Numbered from the stretch's first letter, positions 51,850-64,000 are shown. The stretch is 64,000 nucleotides of DNA from Otis tarda (GCA_026413225.1 CM048553.1:22692501-22756500), one strand, 5' to 3'. Program-made: numbers and translations. The notes: generated by a model not told the origin, from the sequence alone.

Positions 51850-52266
51850 TTCCATCCCAGAGGCAGGACTTCACATTTGCCTTTGGTGATGACAAAATCC
51901 CTCAAACAGCAGCCCTGCCCTCCAGTGTACTGACCACCCTTCCCAATTCATATAATTTGCAAACTTGCAAAGAATACACTCTGACAAGTCATCCAAGTTG
52001 TTACTGAAGACAAGCATAGTTGGCATCAATCCCTGGCATGCCACACATAACCAGGGATGAAGTGAGCTTTGTACCAGTGATCACCACACTCAGAGCTCAA
52101 TGGCTGAGATTTTTTCCATCCACCTTATTCTCTATTTAACCAGTCCATGGCTCACCAGTTTGGCTGTAGGAACACTAGGTTGACTGTTAAAGGCCTTGCT
52201 AAATTCAAGGTATACAACATCCACTGCTCTCCCCTAATCTGCTCGGCTAGTCATCCCATCAGAGAA
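51850..52266 (-). mobile_element. CR1 LINE fragment (RT region), minus strand
   Basis: The reverse complement encodes a decayed central part of CR1 reverse transcriptase. Motif A reads VYLEFSKAFNSQ (52181-52214) where active CR1 has [11 protein letters not shown], and the FADD box has become FANY (51952-51963). Both catalytic motifs are therefore lost. Between them lie diverged versions of the [10 protein letters not shown] region. It is truncated at both ends and lacks the CR1 tail. Confidence 0.87.
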
Positions 52267-53457
52267 CAGAACGCAGATGTCCCTCCCAGACCACGTGGCA
52301 TAGAGGATATACAGGTAACCTAAAGAAAGCTCATCACAGATGAGGAGTGGCCAGAGTACACATGAAACAGTTGCTCAGCAACGGTTTCCAACTGGTGCAA
52401 CCTAGAAAAAATATTAAAATCCAGCAATCTGGGAAGCCATAGCCAGTTCCCTGCTGGCCTGGTATTTTCACCTGAAATTTTGTGAGGAAACTGCTCTGTC
52501 CCCAAGGGCTCTGCTCATTGCAAACATGATGCCTTCTGAAATTAAAAAAAGAAGTCAAGATTTTAATTTGCTCTGTCAGTGTAGCAACTTCTTATGCAAA
52601 TGTGACAACACTGGAAGCTCAGAGGTGCAAGATTTAGGGTATACACCCTCATCACTAATTGCCTGAAATGAACAGATTTCTTCACTGAAATACACAAAGC
52701 TTGTTGAAATTTTTGTCACATTAGCTGCACATAGATTTTCCTTTTCAATGTCATATAAAAAAGGTGCCAAGCCAAAAATGTGCCTCTTGTCATGTGATTC
52801 ATCGTAGCACAAACTTAGATTCACAGCTCTTGACAAGCTCTTGAGTTTTGCTTTCAGTTGCACTGCTCCAGAATGAAGCTATCAAAGAAAGAGGAGAGGA
52901 AAGCTGGCCTAGGATTTCTCTGTACATACGTGATGCTGCTGAAAGTATACTAATGCTAACTGCTTATGATAATTTTTAAAACAAACAAAAAAAAAAATTG
53001 GTGAGGTGATAGTACAGACAAATAGCTTTTGAAAATCATCCATACAGCTTCATCTAATGCTAAGTTTTGTAGAACACTATGCAAGGATGTGCCATATGTC
53101 AAATTGCAGAACAGGCTCTGACACTACCAGTTTCATACAATTTAATAACAAGCATTTCAGCTTCACCAGTTTCTAGCAACTCAACAAGATGCTTGAATAT
53201 CAGACTGTCTTCTCTGCTTTCCACAGCCAGCCATCTTAGGATGAGAGTTGCCATAACACTCTAGATTTATCTTCTGATTATTTTTTCTTAACATCAGTGT
53301 TAGCAGCAGTCCTACTGTTGTGCTGAATGAGCAGTATTCTTCTTAGCCTTACTCTTCAGGAGTTCATGTATTTTTAAAAGAAAACTGGGCTAGAATTTCC
53401 CCTAGTTTTGGACAGCTTTGTAGTAATGACATTTTAAACGTTTGGCAAAATTTTGCT
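52267..53457. other. unique sequence, no gene seen
   Basis: Frames up to 95 codons without recognisable domains. This is the 5' flank of the young CR1. Confidence 0.4.
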
Positions 53458-55742
53458 TTGCTGTGGACGATAACTTCCTCCTGCAGGCGATAGAGGAGCC
53501 GACAAGGAGGGGTGTCATGCTGGACCTTGTGCTCACCAACAGGGAGGGGCTGGTGGGGGACGTGAAATTGATGGACAGCCTTGGCTGCAGTGACCATGAT
53601 GCGGTGGAATTCAAGATCCACGGGGCGGCGAGGAAACTGCACAGTAAGCTCTCTGCCCTAGATTTCAGGAAGGCGGACTTCGGCCTCTTCAGGAACCTCA
53701 TGGGCAAAGTGCCATGGGAGGCGGCCCTGGAGGGAAGAGGGGCCCAGGAAAGTTGGTCCATATTTAAGGAGCACCTCCTCCAAGCTCAGCAGAGGTGCAT
53801 CCCGATGAAGAAGAAGTCGGGCAAAAAGGCCAGGAGGCCAGCGTGGATGAGCAAGGAGCTCCTGGACCAACTGAAAGTAAAGAAGGAAGCCTATAGAGGG
53901 TGGAAGCGGGGACAGGTAGCCTGGGAGGACTACCGAGTGGCTGTGCAAGCGGCCAGAGATAGGGTGAGGAAGGCTAAAGCCCTGATGGAATCGAATCTGG
54001 CCAGGGATATAAAAAGTAACAAGAAAAGCTTTTACAGGTATGTAGGGGACAAAAGAAAATCCAAGGAGAATGTAGGCCCCCTCCGGAAGGTAACGGGTGT
54101 CGTGGTTACCCGGGATGTGGAGAAGGCTGAGGTACTCAACGACTTTTTTGCCTCAGTCTTCACTGATAAGGGCTCTTGTCTCCCCACCCAAGCTGTGGAA
54201 GGCACAGGCAGGGACTGTGAGGATGAAGAACCGCCCACGGTGCTCGAAGAGCAGGTTCAGGACCATCTAAGGAACTTGAAGGTGCACAAGTCCATGGGGC
54301 CTGATGAGATCCATCCGCGCGTCCTGAAGGAACTGGCGGATGAAGTTGCCAAGCCACTGGCCATCATATTTGAGAAATCGTGGAGGTCTGGTGAGGTCCC
54401 CGATGACTGGAAGAGAGGGAACATAACCCCCATTTTTAAAAAGGGGAGTAAGGAAGACCCGGGCAACTACAGGCCGGTCAGCCTCACCTCCGTGCCTGGC
54501 AAGGTCATGGAGCAGATTCTCCTGGAAACCATGCTAAGGCACATGGAGAGCAAGGAGGTGGTTGGTGACAGCCAACATGGCTTCACCAAGGGCAGATCGT
54601 GCCTGACCAATTTGGTGGCCTTTTATGACGGGGTAACAGCATCGGTGGACAAGGGACGGGCAACGGATATCGTCTACCTGGACTTGTGCAAAGCTTTTGA
54701 AACTGTCCCGCACGACATCCTTCTCTCTAAACTAGAGAGGCATGGGTTCGATGGATGGACCACTCGGTGGATAAGGAGTTGGCTGGATGGCCGCACTCAG
54801 AGAGTGGTGGTCAACGGCTCAATGTCCAAGTGGAGACCGGTCACCAGTGGCGTCCCTCAGGGGTCCGTGTTGGGCCCGGCCCTGTTCAACATCTTTGTCG
54901 GCGACATGGACAGTGGGATAGAGTGCACCCTCAGCAAGTTCGCCGATGACACCAAGCTGTGTGGTGCCGTCGACTCGCTGGAAGGGAGGGATGCCATCCA
55001 GAGGGACCTGGACAGGCTGGAGAGGTGGGCCCGTGCCAACCTCATGAAGTTCAACCAGGCCAAGTGCAAGGTCCTGCACCTGGGTCGTGGCAATCCCAGG
55101 CACAAATACAGGCTGGGCAGAGAATGGATTGAAAGCAGCCCTGAGGAGAAAGACTTGGGAGTGCTGGTAGACGAGAGGCTCAACATGAGCGGGCAATGCG
55201 CCCTTGGGGCCCAGAAGGCCAACCGCATCCTGGGCTGCATCAAGAGGAGCGTGGCCAGCAGGTCGAGGGAGGTGATTCTGCCCCTCTACTCTGCCCTGGT
55301 GAGACCCCACCTGGAGTACTGCGTCCAGTTCTGGAGTCCCCAACACAAGAAGGACATGGACCAGTTGGAAAGGGTCCAGAGAAGGGCCACCAAGATGATC
55401 AGAGGGCTGGAGCACCTCTCCTATGAGGACAGGCTGAGAGAGTTGGGGCTGTTCAGCCTGGAGAAGAGGAGGCTCCGGGGAGACCTGATAGCGGTCTTCC
55501 AATACCTCAAGGGAGCCTACAGGAAAGATGGGGAGAAGCTGTTCAGTAGGGCCTGTTGTGATAGGACAAGGGGTAATGGGTTTAAATTAGAAGGAGGTAG
55601 GTTTAGATTAGATATTAGAAAAAAATGTTTTACAATGAGAGTTGTAGAGCACTGGAACAGGTTGCCCAGAGAGGTGGTGGATGCCCCATCCCTGGAAATG
55701 TTCAAAGCCAGGCTGGATGAGGCTCTGAGCAACCTGATCTAG
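53442..55742 (+). CDS. CR1 ORF2 protein, C-terminal 760 residues, uninterrupted
   Basis: This is the pol-like protein of CR1: an APE-type endonuclease followed by a reverse transcriptase that copies the element's RNA at the nicked target. The frame is 766 codons with no stop or frameshift. The N-terminal ATG and first few codons come from flanking DNA, so it is not a native start. Residues 6-60 are the end of the endonuclease with the conserved SDHD (His at residue 52). The RT core follows at about 260-560: motifs [24 protein letters not shown] (Asp 414), [10 protein letters not shown] and FADDTKL (Asp 502 and 503). The C-terminal domain runs to the end. One oddity is that motif A reads KAFETVPHD where the family has KAFDTVPHD, a D-to-E change at residue 420 (54699-54701); the related copy at 29 kb keeps Asp. 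Without the endonuclease core and promoter it is very unlikely to be autonomous. Confidence 0.93.
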   Translation: MAKFCFAVDDNFLLQAIEEPTRRGVMLDLVLTNREGLVGDVKLMDSLGCSDHDAVEFKIHGAARKLHSKLSALDFRKADFGLFRNLMGKVPWEAALEGRGAQESWSIFKEHLLQAQQRCIPMKKKSGKKARRPAWMSKELLDQLKVKKEAYRGWKRGQVAWEDYRVAVQAARDRVRKAKALMESNLARDIKSNKKSFYRYVGDKRKSKENVGPLRKVTGVVVTRDVEKAEVLNDFFASVFTDKGSCLPTQAVEGTGRDCEDEEPPTVLEEQVQDHLRNLKVHKSMGPDEIHPRVLKELADEVAKPLAIIFEKSWRSGEVPDDWKRGNITPIFKKGSKEDPGNYRPVSLTSVPGKVMEQILLETMLRHMESKEVVGDSQHGFTKGRSCLTNLVAFYDGVTASVDKGRATDIVYLDLCKAFETVPHDILLSKLERHGFDGWTTRWIRSWLDGRTQRVVVNGSMSKWRPVTSGVPQGSVLGPALFNIFVGDMDSGIECTLSKFADDTKLCGAVDSLEGRDAIQRDLDRLERWARANLMKFNQAKCKVLHLGRGNPRHKYRLGREWIESSPEEKDLGVLVDERLNMSGQCALGAQKANRILGCIKRSVASRSREVILPLYSALVRPHLEYCVQFWSPQHKKDMDQLERVQRRATKMIRGLEHLSYEDRLRELGLFSLEKRRLRGDLIAVFQYLKGAYRKDGEKLFSRACCDRTRGNGFKLEGGRFRLDIRKKCFTMRVVEHWNRLPREVVDAPSLEMFKARLDEALSNLI

Positions 55743-55831
55743 TCAGGGATGTCCCTGCTCTTGCAGGAGGGGTTGGACTAGATGACCTTTGAAGGTCCCT
55801 TCCAACTCTAACCATTCTATGATTCTATGAT
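53458..55831 (+). mobile_element. young CR1 LINE, 5'-truncated, with tail
   Basis: A 2.37-kb CR1 non-LTR retrotransposon that has lost gag-like ORF1 and most of the endonuclease but keeps the rest of ORF2, the 3' UTR ('ggttggactagatgacctttgaaggtcccttccaac', 55771 onward) and the tail attctatgattctatgat (55814-55831). No target-site duplication is visible, as is usual for CR1. The 5' junction, where CR1 similarity starts, is placed near 53458 to within some ten bases. It is GC-richer than its flanks. Confidence 0.95.
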
Positions 55832-58800
55832 ACTAAGAATAAGCAGAATTTCACAGTTTAAGAGCTATTTGATCCTTTCAAATGTTTTGGACCTATAATC
55901 ATTAATAATCAAATAGTGCAAATCATTTAGCTGGAAGAAAATATTTTTGCCATGATTAAATACATGCTTGAAAGTGCTTTACTTAATGCTCTTTATTTAA
56001 GAATTTTACTACACTTGATAAATGCAATTTAAACTTCACAAAACATCATTAAAAGAGGTATATGTGTATACCTATTACATATATATGTATGTATTATATT
56101 ACTTGCCACTACCCTGAAATATAATCACCACTGCAAAGTAACAAAAGCAAGTAGCAGTATGGAGCAGGAGATATAGAACATAAAATATATTCAGATGAAT
56201 CTACAGTCAAGAAATAGGTAAGTATCATTTAATACTTTTGAATTTTGGTAGAGAACTGTCATCACCTCTAACTGTATGAAAAGGACTAAATGATTTTAAG
56301 CTTAAATCTTCAGGAAAAAAAAGCCTTCAATTGTGTGCCTAATTTGCATAGGCAATTACTGTCCTTTCACACAGTCACTGTAATTTTGATTGCTCTGACT
56401 ACATGTCCAAATTAGAGAAAAAACCACCAGTGCAGTTGCATAAACTTTCTGCCTGAACGACTGCAAGTCATTAGTTTCTTCTCATCTGAAAGATGGATTT
56501 AGCAAAAAAAAACCATACTGGATACAAATGAAGAAATGTGGCTTCAGGGACATAAATCTCCTTAGTATTAAAAATAAGGTATGCCATGTATTGGACATTA
56601 AAAACAGACAACAGATACAAACACAAGAGTGGACGACTACATAATAGCCATACTAAGCTGGAGTAGTGAATAAGCGATGGGAGGATTAGAGTGGCCACAC
56701 AGTGCTGGAAATACAATGATGTTGACGATGGTGGTGGTGAATGATAATTGTCAAGAAGCAACGGAGTGCTGGATGAAAGCATGAGGCTATGGAAAGATTC
56801 ACAAAAGAATGAGAATGTATGACTTGCAGGGCAACTGCACGAGAGGCAGTAAGAATGGCGTAAGAGACAATCAAACGAGAAGACCGATCATTGAAGCCTG
56901 ACGGATGAGTATACATTGAATTGTAGACAGCTTCCATAGCAAATCAAAGGTAGGATCTCACGAAAAACTTTTTCTAAGAGCATGTGATACCTAAAGCTAT
57001 TTAGTGTATTTCAAAGGGGTAGAAGGGAAGTAAGAAGAGAAAAAAAAAAACAAAACAAAACAAAACCACCTCTTAATAGGCTCAAACCTTTCTGGAATTG
57101 ATATTTTCACAAAACCCAAAGAAAATTGAATTTGTACAAAACAGGGAAACTTACTTCTTTCCAATAATGGCAAAATTTCAAAGAAAACCCTTTCTACTAC
57201 TTGCAATTATGATCCATGGTCCATAAGGACCATGAATCATTTGAAGTATTTATCTCAGGAATAGATTGTTTTAACTAACAGAGGAATGTATTCTTGAGGA
57301 AATGCTCCTATTCATCTACACAGTTTCTAACTAACAGAGGGTTGTGGTATTGAGGATATGTTCCTAATTCAACTAGACAGTTCTAGACCACAATCATCTC
57401 TTGAAGCTTTGATGCCTATCAATTGCTACTTAGAATGACAGGAGAAAGGATATTAGATTGTATTAGTTTTTATACTTTTGTTATAAAGAAAATAAGAAAA
57501 CAGGAAGTAAATAAAAATGTCAGCATAATTTTGTACATGGAGCAATTTTAAAGCAAAAAAAAAAAAATAAAGCAGTTTATATAGTTTATATGTTCAAGAA
57601 CAAAAGTTGTCAGTAAAAACAATAAGAGTATGTAAAACAGGGACAAGTCATGGTTGTTGTGGGAAGCCATAAATTTGAAATCCTTCACTTTGTGTGTTCC
57701 AAAGCAGATGTTTAGCTGCTATAAATCAGCAAAGCTCCCTGACCCTTAATTTCTTAACCATAGGATTGAGCCGAGGACTTTTTTTCACTGAATTTAGTTA
57801 AACTAAGTAGCATTATTCTAGCTATTCTAAGAACTACAATACCCTCTAGTGGGCAAAGAATTTTTATTCAAACATGGTAAACCAGTTAATTTCAATGATC
57901 TGAAGCAACCACTGGTTGCATTCTTCAAAACTTAGACCTTGAGTGCATGACTCATATACATATATGGTCTATAGAATAAGCTATATGTAAGCTATAATGA
58001 TGTATAAAATCCTGTGATGTATTTTGATGTGATTATAACATTCTGAAAAGAGGAAGTAGGAATTAATCTCAGAACAGATAAAGATCAAATCTCAAATCCC
58101 CATCTCAAATCAAATCTGAAATTACAGTAGCTTACTCATGACCACCCTTTCCCTAAGGTTTCCCATCTGATGGGTGCTTTCCTCAGTACTGCCCACCATT
58201 TCCCCTGAGGTCTGATTGTTCACAAATCATTGCTCCCAACATGGTTGCTCCCTGTGAATCTCTTGTCCTTGCATTCTTCCTTAGGTATTCTTAAAATGTC
58301 ACAAGTATGTGACACTTTTGCAGACTGCACTGCAGAAACAAACGTGTCACAGGCCCAAGGAACTCACAGACTCTTGCGGAAAGGGTATCAATATGAAAGT
58401 AGATGGGATTTTCAGCTACTTCTGTAAAAAGAAATGAAAAATAAAAGAATTTTCCTAACAGATCTGAAGGACAAAATGTCACACAGGAAGAAACAGATCG
58501 TTCCAAGAATAAAAAAGCAATAACATTTATATTAATACTTAAGAAGACAAAACATCGGTTAAGGATGGAAAATGAAACAAAAAGCAAATGTCATTAAACA
58601 TAAGTACTGTAGATGAAAAGGAGATGAAAACATAAAGGGAGGGGTCAGGCTTTTAGAAAAGCGGAATTTGAAACAGAAAACCTGAGAAAGTAAGAAAAAG
58701 AATTTAGACAGCAATGGACAAATGGTTTTGATTGCCACACTGACAGAATGAGGCTCCTGTCCCTTTAGTACAGACCACTTTCTGAGTATCTTTGTTTTCT

Positions 58801-59149
58801 CCTATCAACAATCTCAACAACCTCTTCATTCTGCATTCTTCCAACACATCACCTGCTTCCAAAAAAAACTTCCCCAGTACAATCAACCCTTCCCCAGTCT
58901 CTCCAGGATAAAAAAAATAAAGTTGGTCTAAACACTCAAATGGAATTTTCTGTGGGAAACCATTCCTTTTGCAAAACTGCAACTTCCCCATCCAATTTTG
59001 ATTGTTATGTGTATTTAATACTTTCAACATTTCAATATAATTAATGTATTGCAATCCAGCTTTATTTAAATCAAACAATTCAGTCTTTTGTTTCAAATAA
59101 CTTTTTGATTTGAAATGTAGATCACATTACTGCAATTGTTGACTCTACA
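55832..59149. other. unique AT-rich sequence, no gene seen
   Basis: Contains a diverged 56-bp tandem duplication at 57274-57385. Frames reach 103 codons with no recognisable domains. Confidence 0.4.
57274..57385 (+). repeat. diverged 56-bp tandem duplication
   Basis: Two units beginning actaacagagg/a (57274 and 57330) share the blocks 'ttgagga', 'ttcctaattca' (diverged in the first unit) and 'tagacagtt' (tacacagttt in the first unit) at the same spacing. Confidence 0.7.
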
Positions 59150-59400
59150 TGCCTTTAAAAAAAATTCACTGCATTACGAGCTCTTTTTATATTTTCTTCT
59201 CTGCACTGTCACTGCTCGGTAAACTCTGCAATTAACCGGAGAGTAATGACTGCACAGCAAGTTATTAGCCCATTCATGTTGCACTAAGCTTGTCTGAGCC
59301 ACTTGAGCCAGAGATACAGTTTTAGCATCACTGTGTTGGTACTTGACATTCTCAATTTAATTATATCCCTAATAGTCTTAATAATTACAGACTTTTTTCT
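59150..59400. promoter_or_regulatory. candidate conserved noncoding element
   Basis: Non-repetitive, mixed-composition sequence ('aaactctgcaattaaccgga', 'ttattagcccattcatgttg') in AT-rich surroundings, with homeodomain-type AATTA cores. This is judged by texture only and has no direct support from the sequence alone. Confidence 0.2.
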
Positions 59401-61006
59401 TGCCAATTACAATGCCTGAAAACAATTTTGTTTTCCTTTTTCTTGAAAAAAAAATTGCAGTCCATAATCCAAAAGCGTTTGCTGTGAGACATATACCGAG
59501 TGACCATGTAAGGATAACGGATGTTTATATTTTACCTGTCTCTCTAATATCATTTTATTCAAATCCAATAGAAAAATCTCAGTATGCTTTGGGACAGAAA
59601 AAAAAAACCACTCATCTTTGAAAAACATGAAAATACTATGGTAACTTGCAAAAAGTGAATAAATGACTGTTTCTAAAATGGTCTGTTTTCTGTCATACTT
59701 CTCCAAATCTTAAATTAAATGCAACAGTGAGTAGAATTGTTGTATACTGTGAATATAGCAGTATGCACTCATCGGTCTTTCTGAAAACGATGGAGTTATA
59801 GCTCCAGCAGTTTTAAACAGCTTACCTAAAATTAAACTATCGTCTGTAGCATTAAAATACTATATATATCGTATATAAACAAGAAAGAACTCTTTTTTTA
59901 ACATGCTATATTGGCTATCGCAGAAAGTTGTGATTCTCCAGGAATTCCTCTCCATTCCACAAGGACATCAACCCTTAACATTAACACACTCAGGACAATC
60001 AGCAGCTTGTTTTGTCTCATCAACAGATTGAGTTTAACTCTGCTGCAATGGAGGGAGTAATCAGCATCTTGTAAACTGGTGACAATCATTATTCCCCAGA
60101 CACGGATGTGCACACAAATGGAATTTTGAGTAGGATTTTTGATATCAAAATTCCTTCTCAGAAATTATCCCAAGAGCAACCAGGTACGTTAATACTTCAT
60201 GTTGCACTATAAACAAAGTCCAGATACATTCACATCAGTTGGAAGTTAAGTATACAAACAACAGATAGACAACTGAACACTTTTGTGATTTCGTTCAATG
60301 GCCTTTTCTAGCCCGTAGTGCAGTTATACATCACCCTTGTGATTCCCTTTGGAGTTGTATGCACTAAGTAGTTTAGCATTTATTAATGCACTTGTTTTTC
60401 CTACCACCCAAGCCAGACAATGCATTTTTCAAGGCAAGCATGACAAAGCTATCTCAGTGTAGACGAACTTTCTTGAGATTCGTCTGGCAAAAAATGTACA
60501 ATGCCTGTAACTTGTATTGCTGTCTGTCAACAGTTCATAGTTGCAAGCCCATAAAGTCTCAATTAATCAAAAAACTTCCAGGAATAGTCTTAATTATTAA
60601 AAATAATACATTAAGTAAACCAAAAGGGGCTGCACACATACAGAGTACACGCTTACGCTCTTTACTTTCTCCTTCTGCGTAGTGGAGAACTGTTTCAAGA
60701 TGTGACATACTGAAATCAACAGAATCAAGCTAAACCAAGTGAGTTTGAATTACAGATTAGAAGGGGGAGAATGGTAGTTGCTATGTTTTCCTAAAAACCC
60801 AAAACCACCAAACCAGCCTGCAGAGGGAATTAACAGCATTTCATTAATTAAGAGGAAAAAAAGAAAACTGGCAGAGATTTTTAAAATTGCCTGCTAAGTC
60901 ACCAAACCAACCACATGATGGCAGTCCAACATTTAAAAAAAAAAAAAAAAAAAAAAAGAACACATGCATTTAATAGGAACTATTTGAAAAAGTAGTTCAA
61001 ATCTGT
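59401..61006. other. unique sequence with a possible conserved block
   Basis: No gene seen. Positions about 60410-60560 have the same texture as the candidate element above. An A23 tract at 60935-60957 precedes the solo LTR. Confidence 0.35.
60935..60957. repeat. A23 homopolymer tract
   Basis: Twenty-three consecutive A, about 50 bp upstream of solo LTR 2. Confidence 0.9.
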
Positions 61007-61011
61007 GCATA

Positions 61012-62126
61012 TGTGAGGGTTTTGTTTAGTGAGGGCTACAGTGGCAGCTTCTGCGAGAAGCTGCTGGAAGTTTCTCCTTTGTCCAGTGGACTCAGCCAGA
61101 TGTAGGGCAGACCTGCCACTGGCCAGGGCCGAGCCAACTGGTGACTGAATGTTCCCTGGTAATGCCTCTGCGATAACGTATTTAAGAAGGAGAAAAATTA
61201 AAAAAAAAGAAGTGAAGAAGCAGAAGCAGGGGGCAGAGAGGGGGGCCTTGTGGCCCTCATCCTCTGGCCTCCCACCAGGCAGCCGTTCAGTGGACTCGGC
61301 CCAGCCCGGCTGCAAGAAGTGGAGAGATGAGACGTGAAGAGAAGCTGAGAGGCATCTGCCAGCCTGTTGTGAAGAATTTCTTGTGAGAGGAACGGCTGCA
61401 GACGCCAAGGTCAGTGAAGAAGGAGGGGGAAGAGTAATGTTCCTACTGGCGAAGATTCCCCTGCAGCCCGTGGTGATGACCATGGTGGAGCAGGTTGTCC
61501 CCCGGCTGCAGCCCATGGGGGCCCACAGAGGAGCAGGGATCCACCTGGAGCCCATGGAGGACCCCACACCAGGGGAGGTGGATGCCTGAAGGAGGCTGTG
61601 ACCTGTGGAGGGCCCACTGGGGCAGATGTTCTGGAAGGACTGCACCCCATGGAAAAATGACCCATGCCGGAGCAGTTTGTGAAGGACTGCAGCCCGTGGG
61701 AGGGACCTCACGCTGGAGCAGGGGAGGAATGTGAGGAGTTCTTCCCCTGAGAAGGAAGGAGTGGCGTAAAGCGACATGTGATGAACTGACCACAACCCCC
61801 ATTCCCTCTTCCTCCCTGTGCTGCTTGCAGGGCAGAAGGAGACAGAGATAATTGAAATGAAGTTAAGCCTGGGAAGAAGGAGGGGTGGGGGGAAGTTGGT
61901 TTTGTTCTCTTCCTCATTATCCTGCTTTGGTTTTATTAATAAATAAATAGTTTTCCACAAGTCCAGTCTGTTTTGCCCATAATGGTAACTTTAATGATCT
62001 CTCCCTGTTCTTATCTCCAACCTCGAGCCTTTTTATTTTATTATCTCTCCCTCATTCGCTCGGAGGGTGAGGGGGGGTGACTGAAAAACTGCGTAGCTTG
62101 GTCCCAAGCAGGGCTAAACCACGACA
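61012..62126 (+). mobile_element. solo LTR 2, ERVL-type, same family as LTR 1
   Basis: An LTR of 1115 bp without internal region, beginning TGTGAGGG and ending CGACA. It is flanked by a 5-bp target-site duplication with one mismatch (gcata at 61007-61011, gcaca at 62127-62131). It shares with LTR 1 the TATA-like TATTTAAG (61179-61186), the GC-rich degenerate tandem units (about 61455-61725) and AATAAA (61938-61943). It keeps about 70 bp before the TATA-like site (within 61080-61175) that LTR 1 lacks. The different flanking duplications show two separate insertions and not one provirus. The 326-codon minus-strand frame inside it is spurious: it has no viral domain and runs antisense through the tandem units. 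Confidence 0.88.
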
Positions 62127-62131
62127 GCACA

Positions 62132-64000
62132 CTACTTAGAATATATCCAAGCAATGCTGTAGAGCAGTGATTTTTAATCTTTCTAATTTGCATACCTTAT
62201 GCATTTTAAGGAGGCAAAGAGCCCAATATGCACAGAAATCTGCTGGTTTATTTATCTTCCATGAAACCCTATCTTTCTAATACAATTTATACATCCCAGA
62301 ATCCACAGAAACAAGATTTAAACACCATCATTTCATAATTTTAGAAAATACTATTCCTATGTATTAGTGTGCTCATTTGCACTCTGTTCAGAGCTCAGTC
62401 TCCAATCCACATACATCTGCTTCTGAAACACCGTATATACAAGTCAACTTGTTATTAGTCCTGACTGAGCTCTTAGTTTCTCCCTTAGTGAACAAAACCA
62501 ACAACTTGAAAAAACAGAAGTCCCAGTACGTTCCTAATTACAAAGTATGAATTTTCTCACATCTTGTCACTTAATTCTACTTTTTGTGTCCTCCTCACTA
62601 ACTGCAACTCAAATACTTAAATAAATTCACACATCTCTTCCAGTTCAATTCTTTGGTATGCATATGCAACATATCACTAGCTTATGGATGCCCCAACAAA
62701 ACAAAAGCTTATCAGTGAGGGATCAAAAGTGTTAACTCATTACATCCACAGTCTCACTTGCTTGTACTCAGTGTTATTTGCTACAGCTGACTACACAGTT
62801 TGCCTTTTACCATTTGTATTAGTGAGGCCAGTGATTTCAGTGGTACTTCAAAAATAATTTCCTAACCAGCACATGGCAGATTGTTCCAGTTGGCACATAT
62901 GCCCGAAATTGCTCCCTTGTTCCCAACTCATTAATTTTTGTTTACGTTGAACTCCATGTGCTGTATGCCAATGAAATCAAGATGGGTCAAATGGCTTCGT
63001 ATTTTGTGTCTCTCACTACTGTCTTTGCTTTTGTCAGTACAGTGATTCACTTTGAAGATATGTCTTCTCATCTCTGTGTTCAAATTACATAGAGTAAATT
63101 AGCAATATCAGAGGTACACAACAGTAAGCAGCTGGTGAGACATTTTAAAAGTTAAATAATTTTTACACAATTAGCCTAAAACCTCACTGCTACAGAGCAA
63201 AACTACCATTACACCAAAATGTGGCTATTTGTCATTCTAACTCAGGTTAGAAATATAGATTCAGTTTAACTTGACATTGTGACTTTACAGGAGTATTAGC
63301 TGCTAGCTCACCTGTGGGTCTGCAGTCGCACACACATAAGCATTCTTCCACTCTATGACAAGAAACTAAACCTGCTGTGCTTGTTTAGAGTGCATTAAAT
63401 TGCAGCACCTCTCCTGGCTCACAGCTCCCACAGCCGTGACTGAATGTTTCCTTACGTCTGTTTCAGCACAAGCACCTGTTTGCACCCATGAAATCAAAGG
63501 GCACTCTCATTCTAATTAACTTCCTTCCAACATCACGCAAATGATGATCCAACACACCAGAGAGGGAAGCAGAGGAGGAGCTTTTCCAGCTTTTGGTGCC
63601 TCTGGGTGGTGCCATCCAACTCCTCTTCCACACAGCAGTGGCCATTGTCCAGTTGTAGGTTCAGCATCCTTGTTTTACAGCGCCCTCTCCTCTCAATTCT
63701 TCACTTGTTCACTGAATTATTTTTCAGATTACACCACAAGAATCCATGACAACGTAAGTTTACTTCCTCAGAACGAGCTCAGCAGCTTGAAAGAGATGGG
63801 CTAAAACTTGCAGTTCTTTCCTCCTCCTCGTAAAGCCTGCCTGTCAATGGACACTCTGAACTTTGTTGCACTAGCTGACTTACGCTTGCACCATCGCACC
63901 ATTTTGATATATATACTTCTCTGAAATACCTCAAATATTTCAGATTTTTATTTGATACACTTAAAATATATCTATTTTGATCTCTTCCTCCTCTTCATGC
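62132..64000. other. unique AT-rich sequence, no gene seen
   Basis: No repeat family recognised. The 87-codon frame at 63541-63804 has no domain I recognise. Confidence 0.4.

Noticed and set aside
54819-55502. 227-codon minus-strand open frame
   Set aside because: Antisense shadow of the CR1 reverse-transcriptase frame.
60980-61960. 326-codon minus-strand open frame
   Set aside because: It lies antisense inside solo LTR 2, through GC-rich degenerate tandem units. The homologous LTR 1 breaks the same frame into several, and no protein domain is present.
17060-62126. One giant provirus bounded by the two LTRs
   Set aside because: Each LTR has its own different 5-bp flanking duplication and no retroviral gag, pol or env sequence lies just inside either one, so they are two solo LTRs.
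1-64000. CRISPR arrays, bacterial operons, tRNA or rRNA genes
   Set aside because: No regularly spaced repeats, no ribosomal RNA cores and no convincing tRNA cloverleaf were noticed. The repeat content is plainly vertebrate. A tRNAscan or Rfam run would be needed to exclude small RNAs.

Overview
The window is nuclear DNA from a bird, most likely a neoavian. It is AT-rich, gene-poor intergenic or intronic sequence. The evidence is the repeat content: CR1 LINEs with the avian 3' tail (tandem attctatg units), two about 1.0-1.1 kb ERVL-type solo LTRs of one family, a piece of another avian ERVL-like LTR, and several worn dispersed elements of a kind shared with turtles and crocodilians. No bacterial, organellar or intact viral genome is present.

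Layout. 1-14.8 kb: unique sequence with a CR1 3' end at 3.14-3.74 kb and two exon-like but decayed blocks at 6.3-6.8 kb. 14.8-15.0 kb: a short relic of a Ty3/gypsy-type reverse transcriptase. 17.06-18.09 kb: solo LTR 1. 18.5-18.7 kb: a small CpG-rich patch. 24.7 kb: a polypurine microsatellite. 29.1-29.5 kb: a CR1 with an internal deletion. 30.6-30.8 kb: a GC-rich block open for 66 codons on the minus strand. 37.5-38.3 kb: a probable old CR1 on the minus strand. 39-40.4 kb: an old palindromic repeat followed by unique sequence that looks like conserved noncoding DNA. 43.86-44.19 kb: the best host-gene candidate, a signal-peptide exon and a Cys-rich exon with matching splice phases. 45.1-45.4 kb: a minus-strand LTR fragment. 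51.85-52.27 kb: a minus-strand CR1 reverse-transcriptase fragment. 53.46-55.83 kb: a young CR1 with an uninterrupted 766-codon frame. 61.01-62.13 kb: solo LTR 2, same family and orientation as LTR 1.

Nearly every other short open frame is spurious: inside repeats, in low-complexity DNA, or below what random AT-rich sequence gives. No complete host gene can be proved from sequence alone. The items most worth following up are the two-exon small secreted protein candidate, the gypsy reverse-transcriptase relic (a class almost absent from birds), and the intact CR1 frame with a D-to-E change in RT motif A.
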